64,000 nucleotides of DNA from Flavobacteriales bacterium UBA2669 (GTDB lineage: Bacteria > Bacteroidota > Bacteroidia > Flavobacteriales_E > Vicingaceae). The DNA lies in contig DEMN01000007.1 of NCBI GenBank assembly GCA_002359215.1, positions 210,781 to 274,780 on the forward strand, given 5' to 3'. Positions within the stretch are counted from its first letter, which is position 1. Each line of letters starts with the position of its first letter. The position numbers and the translations under genes are program-made. A model generated the notes under the pieces. The model saw only the letters and a list, made by a program, of their open reading frames with translations, was not told the origin of the DNA and made no database searches. This document shows, in pieces, positions 41,934-50,815 of this stretch.

Positions 41934-43043
41934 TTAGAAGAATTTACGATAAGCATTATAAATAAATTCTAGCAATTTTTTGTTGTTGGGATAATCATTA
42001 TGGGTTTTAGGAGGAGTATCCATTATAGCATCAAACTCAGTAATTGAGAGTTCTAATTTTTTACATAAATACTCTTTGTCTTCATTTACTAAATTTATAT
42101 CATAAGATTTACCCTTTAGTTCTTCCAAAGCCTCTTCTCTGGTTATTTCACCAGAGCAAATTAAAGAAGAAGAGGTTGATTTACGGTAGTCAATATTAAA
42201 TTTTTCAGGAAGTATATAAGATTGTACAAAACGTGTGTATCTTGATTCGTAATGTTTACCACCGTAGTATTTCCAATTTAATTCATTTTCAAGTAAAGCA
42301 ACAGCTTCTTTTTTGGAGTATGGAAGGTAGTTAAGAAAATAAATGATTTTAATTCCTTTAAAAAATTTGTAATACATTTCTTTTAGAAAACCGAAAGTTG
42401 GGAAAGTTTTTAAAGGTTTATTTCCAAATTGTTTTTGGATAGCGTACAGGTATTTTTCATCTTTAGCATCATAATGCCAACTTTTGGGCAAAATACCTTC
42501 GGTAGCAAAGTTTCCTCCACTAAGTATGTATTTAATATTATGTTTTGCAGCTACTTTGTGAAGTATAGCTAATATGGCAATGTCTGTAGGAGTTTCTATT
42601 TCCGGTACCGAAGCTCTTAAGAAAGATAGTTGTAGATCTTTAAATTCTTCCCAATCTAATACATGTGTGTGTAAGTCTATATCGAGTTTGTGGAGTATTT
42701 TTTCTATATTACTTACAGCTAATTCTGAATTCCATCCGTTATCTAGGTGGACTGCAAGTGGTTTTAAACCTAGTGCTTTTGCTTTGTAAGCAACGTAACA
42801 ACTATCAATACCACCACTAATACCTACTACACAATCATACTTTAGGTTTTTACCTACAGACTTAATTTTTTCAATAATTTCATTAAGCTGTTGGTCGCTT
42901 GATGTTCCTTGGTACATCTGCTTTGCAGTATGTTCTAAAAAATTTGTACAGTGATTGCAAAACCCATTTTCATCAAATGTAATTTCAGAGTCGGAAGTAT
43001 CCATTACACATCTGTTACATTGTTGATAAATGTCTTTTTTCAT
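41934..43043 (-). CDS. N-acetyl sugar amidotransferase (WbpG-like)
   Basis: A 369-residue PP-loop ATP-pyrophosphatase that converts a sugar acetamido group to acetamidino, as WbpG does in Pseudomonas O-antigen. The N-terminal zinc-type cysteines are Cys9/12 (CNRC) and Cys29/32 (CNHC). The PP-loop is SGGIDS at 76-81 in CVVGISGGIDSCYVAYK, then VHLDNGWNSELA and the C-terminal GEITREEALEEL. WbpG normally takes ammonia from HisH/HisF-like partners, and neither is in the window. A paralogue forms the C-terminal half of the fusion at 44519-46732. The upstream -7 element TACCTTTG is the complement of 43081-43088. Confidence 0.9.
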   Translation of the reverse strand: MKKDIYQQCNRCVMDTSDSEITFDENGFCNHCTNFLEHTAKQMYQGTSSDQQLNEIIEKIKSVGKNLKYDCVVGISGGIDSCYVAYKAKALGLKPLAVHLDNGWNSELAVSNIEKILHKLDIDLHTHVLDWEEFKDLQLSFLRASVPEIETPTDIAILAILHKVAAKHNIKYILSGGNFATEGILPKSWHYDAKDEKYLYAIQKQFGNKPLKTFPTFGFLKEMYYKFFKGIKIIYFLNYLPYSKKEAVALLENELNWKYYGGKHYESRYTRFVQSYILPEKFNIDYRKSTSSSLICSGEITREEALEELKGKSYDINLVNEDKEYLCKKLELSITEFDAIMDTPPKTHNDYPNNKKLLEFIYNAYRKFF

Positions 43044-43080
43044 AAATAAAAGGTACTAATTTTTAGTTTTGAATAAGTTA

Positions 43081-43088
43081 CAAAGGTA
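43081..43088 (-). promoter_or_regulatory. TAnnTTTG -7 element for the amidotransferase-epimerase-glycosyltransferase run
   Basis: The complement reads TACCTTTG, a full match to the -7 element, 37 bases before the amidotransferase ATG. No TTG is at the standard -33 distance. It lies in the 144-base divergent gap with the flippase gene, in which I see no other feature. Confidence 0.45.
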
Positions 43089-43187
43089 TATTTTAATCAG
43101 ACATATTTTGATATATAGCGGTAAAAAGCAATTAAATTATCATTCAATTTAGTTATTTTAGCCTATTGTTATTTATACATTGACTAA

Positions 43188-44522
43188 ATGCTTGGGAGAA
43201 ACCTTATTAATTCTGTACTTACTCAAATTCCTGTTTTTATATTGGGAATTGTTAGTGGAGTATTTTCTACAAGAATTTTGGGTGAAGAAGCAAAAGGAAT
43301 TTTTTCTTTATTTCAGGCAAATTATCTGTTATTTCTACTAATTTTTTCCTTTGGAATTCAAACAGGAGTAGTTTACTTCGTGTCAAGTAAAAAATATACA
43401 GAGCAAGTTGTTGCAGGAATTTCATCGGCAATTTTTTTGGTAAGTTCGAGTATTTTATTAGGACTATTATTCACTACTTATTATCTTGATATTAGTTCAT
43501 TTTATTTGCCTGAAAATTATAATACAATACCTTATCTTATTTCGCTGTTTGTTCTTTTTTTTCTATCTTTTTTTAATAATTTAATTACTTCCTTTTTTCA
43601 AGCTCGTTCTAAGTTTAATATCATTAATAGAGTTTCTATTATTAATAGTGTAATTAATGCGGCTTTATTTCCAATACTATATTTTTATCTGCAAGAAAAA
43701 CAGATTACAGTAGTTGAGAAATTTAATTACGTTTTAGTTGCTACATTGATATTATTACTATTAAACAGTATCATTTGGTTTTATTTGTATATGAAACAAA
43801 TAACTATTATTCCTCAATTTAATGCCGCTATTGTAAATAAAATTAAAGGTTTTGTAACTTATAGCTTATTAATTTATATTGGAATGTTTGTTAATTTTTT
43901 TAATTATAGATTGGATTTGTGGATAGTTAATCATTATTTGGACGAAAAACAGTTGAGTTATTATTCGTTAGCAGCTAATATTGTTCAAATTATTTTATAC
44001 TTATCGGTAACTATTGCGTCAGTTATTCTTCCAAAGCTATCAAATAGTAATGATGATAAGAGATTGATATTATTTGCACAAATCAGCAGGTTTAGTTTTT
44101 CATTCTTTTTTTTATTGGTTGTTATAGCTTTTTCAACATCTTATTTTATCATCCCCTTAATGTATGGAGAAGAATTTACTCCAACTATAATTCCTTTTCA
44201 AATTTTGTCTATAGGTATTTTGTTTTCTTGTATAACACAACTGTTTTCTATGTTATTAGTTTCTTCAAACAAAAACATTTTTAACATTATTGCCTGTTCA
44301 ATAGGGTTGATATTTACAGTTGTTTTTGACATTTATCTTATTCCTAAATTTAATATTAATGGAGCGGCCATTGCTACTTTAATAAGTTATTTTGCCATCT
44401 TTATAATTACCTATATCTTTGTTATAACTAAAACGACTATAAAAACAAATAATCTACTTATTCCGACCAAACAAGATGTTGTCTATTTATACGGTTTAGT
44501 AATGAAAAGCTATAAAAAATGA
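43188..44522 (+). CDS. Wzx-like polysaccharide flippase (MOP superfamily)
   Basis: A 444-residue protein with about 12 transmembrane segments. It opens with INSVLTQIPVFILGIVSGVFSTRILGEEAKGIFSLF, the usual beginning of MATE/Wzx-type lipid-linked oligosaccharide flippases, and carries the late motif MYGEEFTPTIIPFQILSIG. It should move undecaprenyl-linked repeat units across the inner membrane. It begins the long plus-strand run of the glycan locus and overlaps the next gene by 4 bases (ATGA). Confidence 0.9.
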   Translation: MLGRNLINSVLTQIPVFILGIVSGVFSTRILGEEAKGIFSLFQANYLLFLLIFSFGIQTGVVYFVSSKKYTEQVVAGISSAIFLVSSSILLGLLFTTYYLDISSFYLPENYNTIPYLISLFVLFFLSFFNNLITSFFQARSKFNIINRVSIINSVINAALFPILYFYLQEKQITVVEKFNYVLVATLILLLLNSIIWFYLYMKQITIIPQFNAAIVNKIKGFVTYSLLIYIGMFVNFFNYRLDLWIVNHYLDEKQLSYYSLAANIVQIILYLSVTIASVILPKLSNSNDDKRLILFAQISRFSFSFFFLLVVIAFSTSYFIIPLMYGEEFTPTIIPFQILSIGILFSCITQLFSMLLVSSNKNIFNIIACSIGLIFTVVFDIYLIPKFNINGAAIATLISYFAIFIITYIFVITKTTIKTNNLLIPTKQDVVYLYGLVMKSYKK

Positions 44523-46732
44523 AAGTTGCCATAATAGAAACAGAACATTTTCAGTATGGGTTAACTCAATCAGAGTTGTTTGAAGGAGAGGAAAAGTTTT
44601 TTTTTGTTACTCAGGTAATGTATGATAAAATGCATGAGTATAATTCAGCGCTTTGTAATGGTAAGTTTCATGTTATTTCTGGATTAGATGAAGAATATGA
44701 TAAAGTAATACGTATTTGCAAAGAAGAAAACATAGAAGTTCTGCTGTTAAGTCCAATATTTAAGGGGTTTGTAGGGGCTTTGAAAATAGCAGAGAATTTA
44801 ATTTGTAAAAAAGTAATTACTATTCATAACCTTAATTTCTGGCTCAATGCTCGTTTTAGAACTAGCAAATATTATAAAGAGAGAAAATTAAAACAAAAAA
44901 TAGTTGCCAATTTCGATTATATTGCGGTTGAAGATTTTATGTTTAATTATATCAGAAATAATGACAAGTCTCTTTTTAAAAAATATAAATTTCTATATAT
45001 ACCATTTACTATCTTTCATAAACGAGAAGGAAAAAAGTTTCATAAGGAAAATAATCGTTTAAAAATTGTTTTAACAGGAAGTATCCATAAAGAAAGAAGG
45101 AGATATGAGGATGTTATTAAAGCCATTCATTTTTTTGCAGAAAAACAAGCTAATATTACCTTTTCTTTTGCAGGAAGACCCTTAGAAGATTATGGAAAAT
45201 GGGTAGTAAGTGAATTAGATAAAGCGAATAAAATACACCCCGGAATAGCTGAATATTTTCCAATAGAAGGATTAATAACGCCTGATATGTTTCTAAAAGA
45301 AATGGAAACGTCAGATTTGGTACTCTCAACAAGTACGACAGAATTTAAAGCCTTAGGAACTACCGAGTATATAGGAAAAACTAAGCCAACAGCAGCCATA
45401 CATGATATGATGAGTTTTGAATTACCCGGTTTACTCCCTGCTCATCTTATTGTTCCGGAAAACTTAAAAGGTTCTGTATTCAATTATGCTGGAGCAGATG
45501 AATTAAAAGGAATTTTACAAAACTTACTTGATAAACCTGAATTGTTAAAAGATTGGAAAAAGCAAGCAATCATTAACTCTACTTATTTTACTGCAGCTGA
45601 AATTAGAAAAAATTTACCTTTTTTCTATACTCAGTGTAAACGTTGTGTTATGGATAATGCTAACGATCCTAATATTTGGTTTGATAAAGAAGGGAACTGC
45701 AATTATTGTAATGATGATTATACTTATATACAAAGTGAGAGTAATGTTAATATTAAAAAACCAGAAAGTTTAACTCGTTTAATTACAAAAATTAAAGAAG
45801 ATGGAGCAACTAAAAAATATGATTGTGTTGTTGGAGTTAGCGGAGGGTTAGATAGTGCTTATTTAGTATATAAACTAGTAAAATTAGGAGTTAGACCAAT
45901 AGCTGTTCATTTTGATAATGGATGGAATAGCGAAGCCGCCACTCAAAACATTGAAACGCTTTTAAAAAAGTTAAATGTTGATTTATATACTTATGTGTGT
46001 GATTGGGAAGAATTTAAAGATTTACAAATGTCATTTTTAAAGGCTGGAGTTGTAGACATTGAGTTGGTTACAGATCATGCTATTTCTGCTACTATGTATG
46101 ATGCTGCAAAAAAATTTAATACAAAATATATTTTTCAAGGTCATAACCAAAGTTCTGAATTCATTTTACCAGAAGCTTGGATACATTGGAAAAATGATGC
46201 GTTGAATATTAAATCTATACATAAAAAATATGGATCGGTTAGGTTGAAAACATTGCCATTACTAACCTTTTTTAAAGAGTATTATCATTTAAAGTATAGA
46301 AAAACCAATTATATTTATTTGTTGGATTACATTGATTATAATAAAAAAGAAGCCGAATTAATTTTGAAAGAAGAGTTTGGATGGAAAAATTATGGAGCTA
46401 AACATAATGAATCTATTTTTACAAGATTTTATCAGAACTATATTTTACCCAAGAAATTTAATATTGACAAACGTAAAGCTCATTTGTCTTCATTGATATG
46501 TTCTAATCAAATTACTAGAGAAGAGGCTTTGGAAGAGTTAAAAACAAGGTGTTGGGAAACAGATGAAACCAAACAAGATAAAGCTTATGTATTAAAAAAA
46601 TTAGGTGTTTCAGAAACAATATTTGATGCTTGGATGGAAGAAACCCCAGTATCTCATTTTGATTTTGCAAGTTATCTAACAAGACATAACCAAATAATTA
46701 CAGCCCTGAAGAAATTAATAGGTAAAAGATGA
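44519..46732 (+). CDS. Fusion: GT-B glycosyltransferase and N-acetyl sugar amidotransferase
   Basis: A 737-residue two-part protein. Residues 1 to about 365 form a GT-B-like glycosyltransferase, with LKIVLTGSIHKERRRYEDVIKA starting the donor domain and a DLVLSTSTTEFKALGTTEYIGK-type site. From Cys373 on it is a complete WbpG-like amidotransferase: zinc cysteines 373/376 and 394/397, PP-loop SGGLDS at 441-446, HFDNGWNSEAA, and NQITREEALEEL. The second half aligns along its whole length with the stand-alone gene at 41934-43043. The frame is continuous with no internal stop, so this is a true fusion and not adjacent genes. It could couple amidino-sugar formation to transfer; that coupling is inference. 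The start overlaps the flippase stop. Confidence 0.9.
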   Translation: MKVAIIETEHFQYGLTQSELFEGEEKFFFVTQVMYDKMHEYNSALCNGKFHVISGLDEEYDKVIRICKEENIEVLLLSPIFKGFVGALKIAENLICKKVITIHNLNFWLNARFRTSKYYKERKLKQKIVANFDYIAVEDFMFNYIRNNDKSLFKKYKFLYIPFTIFHKREGKKFHKENNRLKIVLTGSIHKERRRYEDVIKAIHFFAEKQANITFSFAGRPLEDYGKWVVSELDKANKIHPGIAEYFPIEGLITPDMFLKEMETSDLVLSTSTTEFKALGTTEYIGKTKPTAAIHDMMSFELPGLLPAHLIVPENLKGSVFNYAGADELKGILQNLLDKPELLKDWKKQAIINSTYFTAAEIRKNLPFFYTQCKRCVMDNANDPNIWFDKEGNCNYCNDDYTYIQSESNVNIKKPESLTRLITKIKEDGATKKYDCVVGVSGGLDSAYLVYKLVKLGVRPIAVHFDNGWNSEAATQNIETLLKKLNVDLYTYVCDWEEFKDLQMSFLKAGVVDIELVTDHAISATMYDAAKKFNTKYIFQGHNQSSEFILPEAWIHWKNDALNIKSIHKKYGSVRLKTLPLLTFFKEYYHLKYRKTNYIYLLDYIDYNKKEAELILKEEFGWKNYGAKHNESIFTRFYQNYILPKKFNIDKRKAHLSSLICSNQITREEALEELKTRCWETDETKQDKAYVLKKLGVSETIFDAWMEETPVSHFDFASYLTRHNQIITALKKLIGKR

Positions 46733-46820
46733 AATTCACATGTGCAAAATATCACTCAAACAAGAGAATAATCTCCTAAGAAGCTCTTGTATGATTAATT
46801 TAATAAGATAAAGAATATAC
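46733..46820 (+). other. Intergenic gap with a weak hairpin
   Basis: Eighty-eight bases before the tandem glycosyltransferase pair. ACAAGAG (46760-46766) and CTCTTGT (46794-46800) can pair, and an alternative small hairpin GAGA-ATAA-TCTC overlaps the left arm. There is no T-tract. It could be a weak attenuator, but nothing beyond the pairing supports that. Confidence 0.3.
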
Positions 46821-47894
46821 ATGAAGTTAGAAAACCAAACTCTATTAGTTATTTCAAATGAACCTTGGGGAGATATTTGGTATTCTAAGCATAATTGGGC
46901 TTATGAATTGTCTAAAAAAAACAAAGTGTTTTTTATAAACCCACCAATTAAATGGAAAATTAGTAATTTGTGGAGTTTTAAAATCTGTATAGACGATTAT
47001 AGTGAATCACTTCATGTATTAGATTATCAAAACATATTACCTTTTACACGATTTAGTTTAATCTATAAATTAAACAATTTTATTGTTTCAAAAAAAATTA
47101 AAAAATGGCTGCTGAACAACAATTATAAAAAGTACATTTTTTGGACTTTTGATCCTTATCGATTTTCTAACCCTCAATTGTTTTCTCCTATACTTTCTAT
47201 TTATTTTAGAGTAGATAAATATAGAGTGCAAAAAGAAAAAAAACTTTTGAATAATATTGACAAACTAGTAGTTACATCAAAAGAGTTGTTAAAGGATATA
47301 ATATTTAATGGAAGTGTATTAGAATTGTCTCATGGTATTTCATCAGAAGAATTTGTGTCAACTAATACAGTAATATATGAAAAAGATTATTTTTTATATG
47401 TAGGAAACATTGATCATAGATTAAATATAGAATTAATTCATAGAATACTTCAGGAATTTCCTAATGAAAGATTTGTATTTATTGGAAAAAAGTATAATCT
47501 GTTTAGCGAATCATCTCAAGATATTTTCTATAAGAACAAATACAACAACCTAATAGTTCATGGGGTAGAACATTTTAAAAATTTAAAAAATTATATATAC
47601 TATTCAAAAGCTTGTTTAGTGCCAATGGATTTAAAAATTCATGGAAATGCAGTACACCACCATAAAACGTTACAATATTTAGCTTTAGGAAAACCTGTAA
47701 TTTCTCCAATTTTTAATGATGTTATTAATAAAGAAGAATATATTATAAGCTATAAAAATGATGATGAGGCAATTGAAAAAATAAAACAATTACCCAATAT
47801 GGAAACGAATGAAAAAGTAGCCCAACGAATTCAATTTGCAAAACAATTTACCTACGAAAAACTGATTGAAAAAGTAGAGCAATTTTTAACATGA
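46821..47894 (+). CDS. Glycosyltransferase, first of a tandem duplicate pair
   Basis: A 357-residue GT-B-type glycosyltransferase. It has the N-terminal SNEPWGDIWYSKHNWAYELS, a central FWTFDPYRFSNPQLFSPILSIYFRVDKYR, KLVVTSKELLKD, LELSHGIS and a C-terminal HHHKTLQYLALGKPVISP. It resembles the group of UDP-galactopyranose or teichuronic-type transferases that use a FRVDKY-like core, but I cannot name the donor. It shares all these motifs in order with the next gene, so the pair arose by tandem duplication. The stop overlaps the next start by 4 bases. Confidence 0.85.
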   Translation: MKLENQTLLVISNEPWGDIWYSKHNWAYELSKKNKVFFINPPIKWKISNLWSFKICIDDYSESLHVLDYQNILPFTRFSLIYKLNNFIVSKKIKKWLLNNNYKKYIFWTFDPYRFSNPQLFSPILSIYFRVDKYRVQKEKKLLNNIDKLVVTSKELLKDIIFNGSVLELSHGISSEEFVSTNTVIYEKDYFLYVGNIDHRLNIELIHRILQEFPNERFVFIGKKYNLFSESSQDIFYKNKYNNLIVHGVEHFKNLKNYIYYSKACLVPMDLKIHGNAVHHHKTLQYLALGKPVISPIFNDVINKEEYIISYKNDDEAIEKIKQLPNMETNEKVAQRIQFAKQFTYEKLIEKVEQFLT

Positions 47895-48976
47895 AATTAG
47901 AAAATCAAAATATATTAATCGTGTCCAATGAACCTTGGGGAGATGTTTGGTACTCTAAACATAATTGGGCGTATGAGTTGTCTAAGAAAAATAGGGTTGT
48001 GTTTATTAATCCCCCTAAACCATGGGTTTTCAAAAATTTATTTTCAACTAAAATAAGTACCTCTAATTATTCATCAACACTAACAATATTAAATTATACC
48101 AATAGATTTCCTTTTACCCGGTTTGAATTTCTATCCAATATTAATGAACTTCTTATTAGTCAAACTATAAAAAAATGGCTAAAGAATAATGTTGTATCAG
48201 ATTATATTTTTTGGACTTTTGATCCTTATCGTTTTTCTAGTCCTAAACAATTTCAATCTAAATTAACAATCTATTTTAGAGTTGATAAATATATTAATGA
48301 CAGAGAAAAAACACTTTTGAAAAACACAGATAAATTAGTTGTTGTTTCAAAAGAGTTATTAAATGATATTGAGTTTAATGGAGATATTCTAGAGTTGTCT
48401 CATGGAATTTCTGAGGAAGAGTTTATAAATGATAACACTATTGAATACGAAAAAGATTTTATATTATATATTGGAAATATTGACCATCGATTAGATGTTG
48501 ACTTAATTGATAAAATGCTTGTAGAGTTTCCGGAAGAAATATTTTTATTTATTGGTAAAATAGGAGATGTGAAAAACGATTTATTTCATGAGATTTTTTT
48601 AAAAAATAAGCACAAAAATTTAATACTGCATGGAGCTGAATATTTCAAAACACTTAAAAATTATATTGCACAAGCAAAAGTTTGTATAGCCCCAATGTTT
48701 TTAGAGGTTAATGGTAATAATATTAATCATCATAAATTACTACAATATTTAGCATTGGGAAGACCAGTTTTAGCCCCACAGTTTATCGATTATCAAAATA
48801 ACACGTTGGTTTATTCTTATAAGAATCATGAGGAAGGTGTTAAACAACTCAATAAAATTTTAAATGAAGAAGAGAACCAATTTATTATTAAAGAACGAAT
48901 TATTTTTGCCAAACAATTTACCTATAATAATTTAATAAAAAAAGTAGAACAATTTTTAACTGAATCAGCCAACTAA
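47891..48976 (+). CDS. Glycosyltransferase, second of a tandem duplicate pair
   Basis: A 361-residue paralogue of the preceding gene, with the same order of motifs: SNEPWGDVWYSKHNWAYELS, FWTFDPYRFSSPKQFQSKLT, IYFRVDKY, LVVVSKELLND, LELSHGISEEEF, NINHHKLLQYLALGRPVLAP and a KQFTYNNLIKKVEQFL tail. The two differ most at residues 40-75 and 195-235, which may set acceptor or donor choice. The ATG overlaps the upstream stop (ATGA), and its own stop overlaps the next start (TAATG), so translation is coupled along the operon. Confidence 0.85.
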   Translation: MKLENQNILIVSNEPWGDVWYSKHNWAYELSKKNRVVFINPPKPWVFKNLFSTKISTSNYSSTLTILNYTNRFPFTRFEFLSNINELLISQTIKKWLKNNVVSDYIFWTFDPYRFSSPKQFQSKLTIYFRVDKYINDREKTLLKNTDKLVVVSKELLNDIEFNGDILELSHGISEEEFINDNTIEYEKDFILYIGNIDHRLDVDLIDKMLVEFPEEIFLFIGKIGDVKNDLFHEIFLKNKHKNLILHGAEYFKTLKNYIAQAKVCIAPMFLEVNGNNINHHKLLQYLALGRPVLAPQFIDYQNNTLVYSYKNHEEGVKQLNKILNEEENQFIIKERIIFAKQFTYNNLIKKVEQFLTESAN

Positions 48977-50085
48977 TGCATATTGTTTTTGTTATATCCA
49001 ATGAATCTAGCGTACCTTATTTTAAATGGTTTGCAGAAAAAGCAGCACAACAAAAAGAGCATAAATTCTCTTTTGTAACCCTTTATACCGAAAAACCAAA
49101 GATGATTGAAGATGTGGGTAAATACGGTTGGGATTGCTATTGGTATAAATTTGATCACCATAAAAGAAAAAGAGGGATGGTTCGCGCCTTTTTTCAATTG
49201 TATAGTTTGTTTAAAAAACTAAAGCCTGAGGTGGTACACACGCATTTATTTGATGATTCTTTTCCTGGGTTGATGGCAGCTCGTTTGGCAGGAGTTAAGA
49301 AAAGAGTGGTAACTAAACAAGATACAACTTTCCATTATTTTTATGCCCCAAAATGGGTTTTTGCAGATAAAATAAATAATAAAAACGCCACTCATTTGGT
49401 CCCCGTTTCTAAAGAAGCAGAAAAATTTATTATTGAGAAAGAAAATGCTCCAGTTGATAAAATAACTATGATTCATCACGGAATTCCTCCCGAAATTTTT
49501 ACTCAACAATCTGAAACTTATAAAAAAGAAATCATAGAAAAGTATCAATTAGCAGGTAAAAAAATTATTGGAACAGTAGCTCGTTTAATTGAATGGAAAG
49601 GTTATCGCTACATAGTAGAAGCAATTCCGGAAGTTATAGCAAAACATCCTGATGCCCTATTTTTATTTGTTGGTCAGGGCAATCAAAAAGAGGAGCTACA
49701 ACAGTTAGCTGAAAAACTGAATGTACTTGAATATATTGTATTCACAGGTTGGGTAGATAGAACGTACATTCCTTCTTTATACGCACTATTAGATGTTTAT
49801 GCTCATGCTGCTAATTACGAACCTTTTGGCTTTGTAATACCAGAAGCCATGATGAATGCTGCTCCTGTAGTTTCCACTCCTACCGGTTCTGCTTTAGATG
49901 CTATTCAACATAAACAAAATGGATATTTAGTTAACTATAAAGATGCGGCTTCTATGGCAGAAGGCATTAATTATACATTAGAGTATGGTGCTGATTTTAA
50001 GGAAAAAGGACAAAAAACAGCCTTAGAAATGTATAACTTTGAGCGAATGTGGAACTCATACATTAATTTATATATAAAAACATAA
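48976..50085 (+). CDS. GT4-family glycosyltransferase
   Basis: A 369-residue retaining GT-B enzyme. The N-terminal domain has KPEVVHTHLFDDSFPGLMAARLAGVKKRV. The C-terminal donor domain has KKIIGTVARLIEWKGYRYIVEA, FVGQGNQKEEL and the E-x7-E site in YEPFGFVIPEAMMNAAPVVSTPTG. This is the standard glycosyl transferases group 1 profile. The donor is unknown. The start overlaps the upstream stop by 1 base (TAATG). Confidence 0.93.
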   Translation: MHIVFVISNESSVPYFKWFAEKAAQQKEHKFSFVTLYTEKPKMIEDVGKYGWDCYWYKFDHHKRKRGMVRAFFQLYSLFKKLKPEVVHTHLFDDSFPGLMAARLAGVKKRVVTKQDTTFHYFYAPKWVFADKINNKNATHLVPVSKEAEKFIIEKENAPVDKITMIHHGIPPEIFTQQSETYKKEIIEKYQLAGKKIIGTVARLIEWKGYRYIVEAIPEVIAKHPDALFLFVGQGNQKEELQQLAEKLNVLEYIVFTGWVDRTYIPSLYALLDVYAHAANYEPFGFVIPEAMMNAAPVVSTPTGSALDAIQHKQNGYLVNYKDAASMAEGINYTLEYGADFKEKGQKTALEMYNFERMWNSYINLYIKT

Positions 50086-50092
50086 TTATACA

Positions 50093-50815
50093 ATGGGATT
50101 ACATTTAAAAAGAGAAAAAGAACGTGTTTTATTGTTGAGTTTAATATATAGATTTTCAAAACTATTAGTTATATTAAAACCTAAAACAAGGTTTAATTTA
50201 TATCTCACCTTAGAATGGATATTTGATAGATTAGCTCACGAAGAATCTTTTAATTACTTTCCTTATGAAAATCATCCATTGCGTTACCACACCATTAATT
50301 TTATAAAAAAACAAGTTGAATTAACAGATAAAGTGCTTGATTTAGGTAGTGGATATGGCGACATGAGTAATAAGTTGGCTGATTTTTCTGAAAAAGTGGT
50401 AGGAGTTGATTATGTAAAAGGAGATGTAGAAATAGCAAAATCTAAACATAACCAACCTAACCTAGAATTTATATACGGAGATGCTTTTGATTATCTTGAA
50501 TCATGCAATGAAAAGTTTGATGTAATTATATTATCACATATTTTAGAGCATATAGATGAGCCTTTAGACTTCCTAAAAAAGTGTGTGCCACATGCTAAAA
50601 AAATATTTATAGAATTACCCGATTATGATAAAACTTATTTGAATCATTATAGAACCCAATTAAATAATAAAATACAATATACAGATGCCGATCATGTTTG
50701 GGAGTTTGATAGAGAAGAATTATTGGAGTTAATAAAAGATGCAGGCTTAAAAGTAATAGAAACGGATTTTAGGTTTGGAGTAATGAAAGTTTGGTGTGAA
50801 ATATATGATAAATAA
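50093..50815 (+). CDS. Class I SAM-dependent methyltransferase
   Basis: A 240-residue methyltransferase. Motif I is VLDLGSGYGDMSNKLADF and motif II is VVGVDYVKGDVEIAKSK. The post-motif segment FDVIILSHILEHIDEPLDFLKKC resembles methyltransferases of glycan loci that methylate a sugar hydroxyl. Base overlap with the following FkbM gene (TAATG) shows translational coupling. The target is probably a sugar in the repeat unit. Confidence 0.88.
   Translation: MGLHLKREKERVLLLSLIYRFSKLLVILKPKTRFNLYLTLEWIFDRLAHEESFNYFPYENHPLRYHTINFIKKQVELTDKVLDLGSGYGDMSNKLADFSEKVVGVDYVKGDVEIAKSKHNQPNLEFIYGDAFDYLESCNEKFDVIILSHILEHIDEPLDFLKKCVPHAKKIFIELPDYDKTYLNHYRTQLNNKIQYTDADHVWEFDREELLELIKDAGLKVIETDFRFGVMKVWCEIYDK

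Noticed and set aside
46733..46820. Possible third copy of the kdsB/nadD leader element
   Set aside because: The gap shares GATGAAA and ATGATTAAT-like words and has a hairpin, but lacks the GACC and GGAGTTACAT blocks. In such AT-rich DNA the likeness is within chance.
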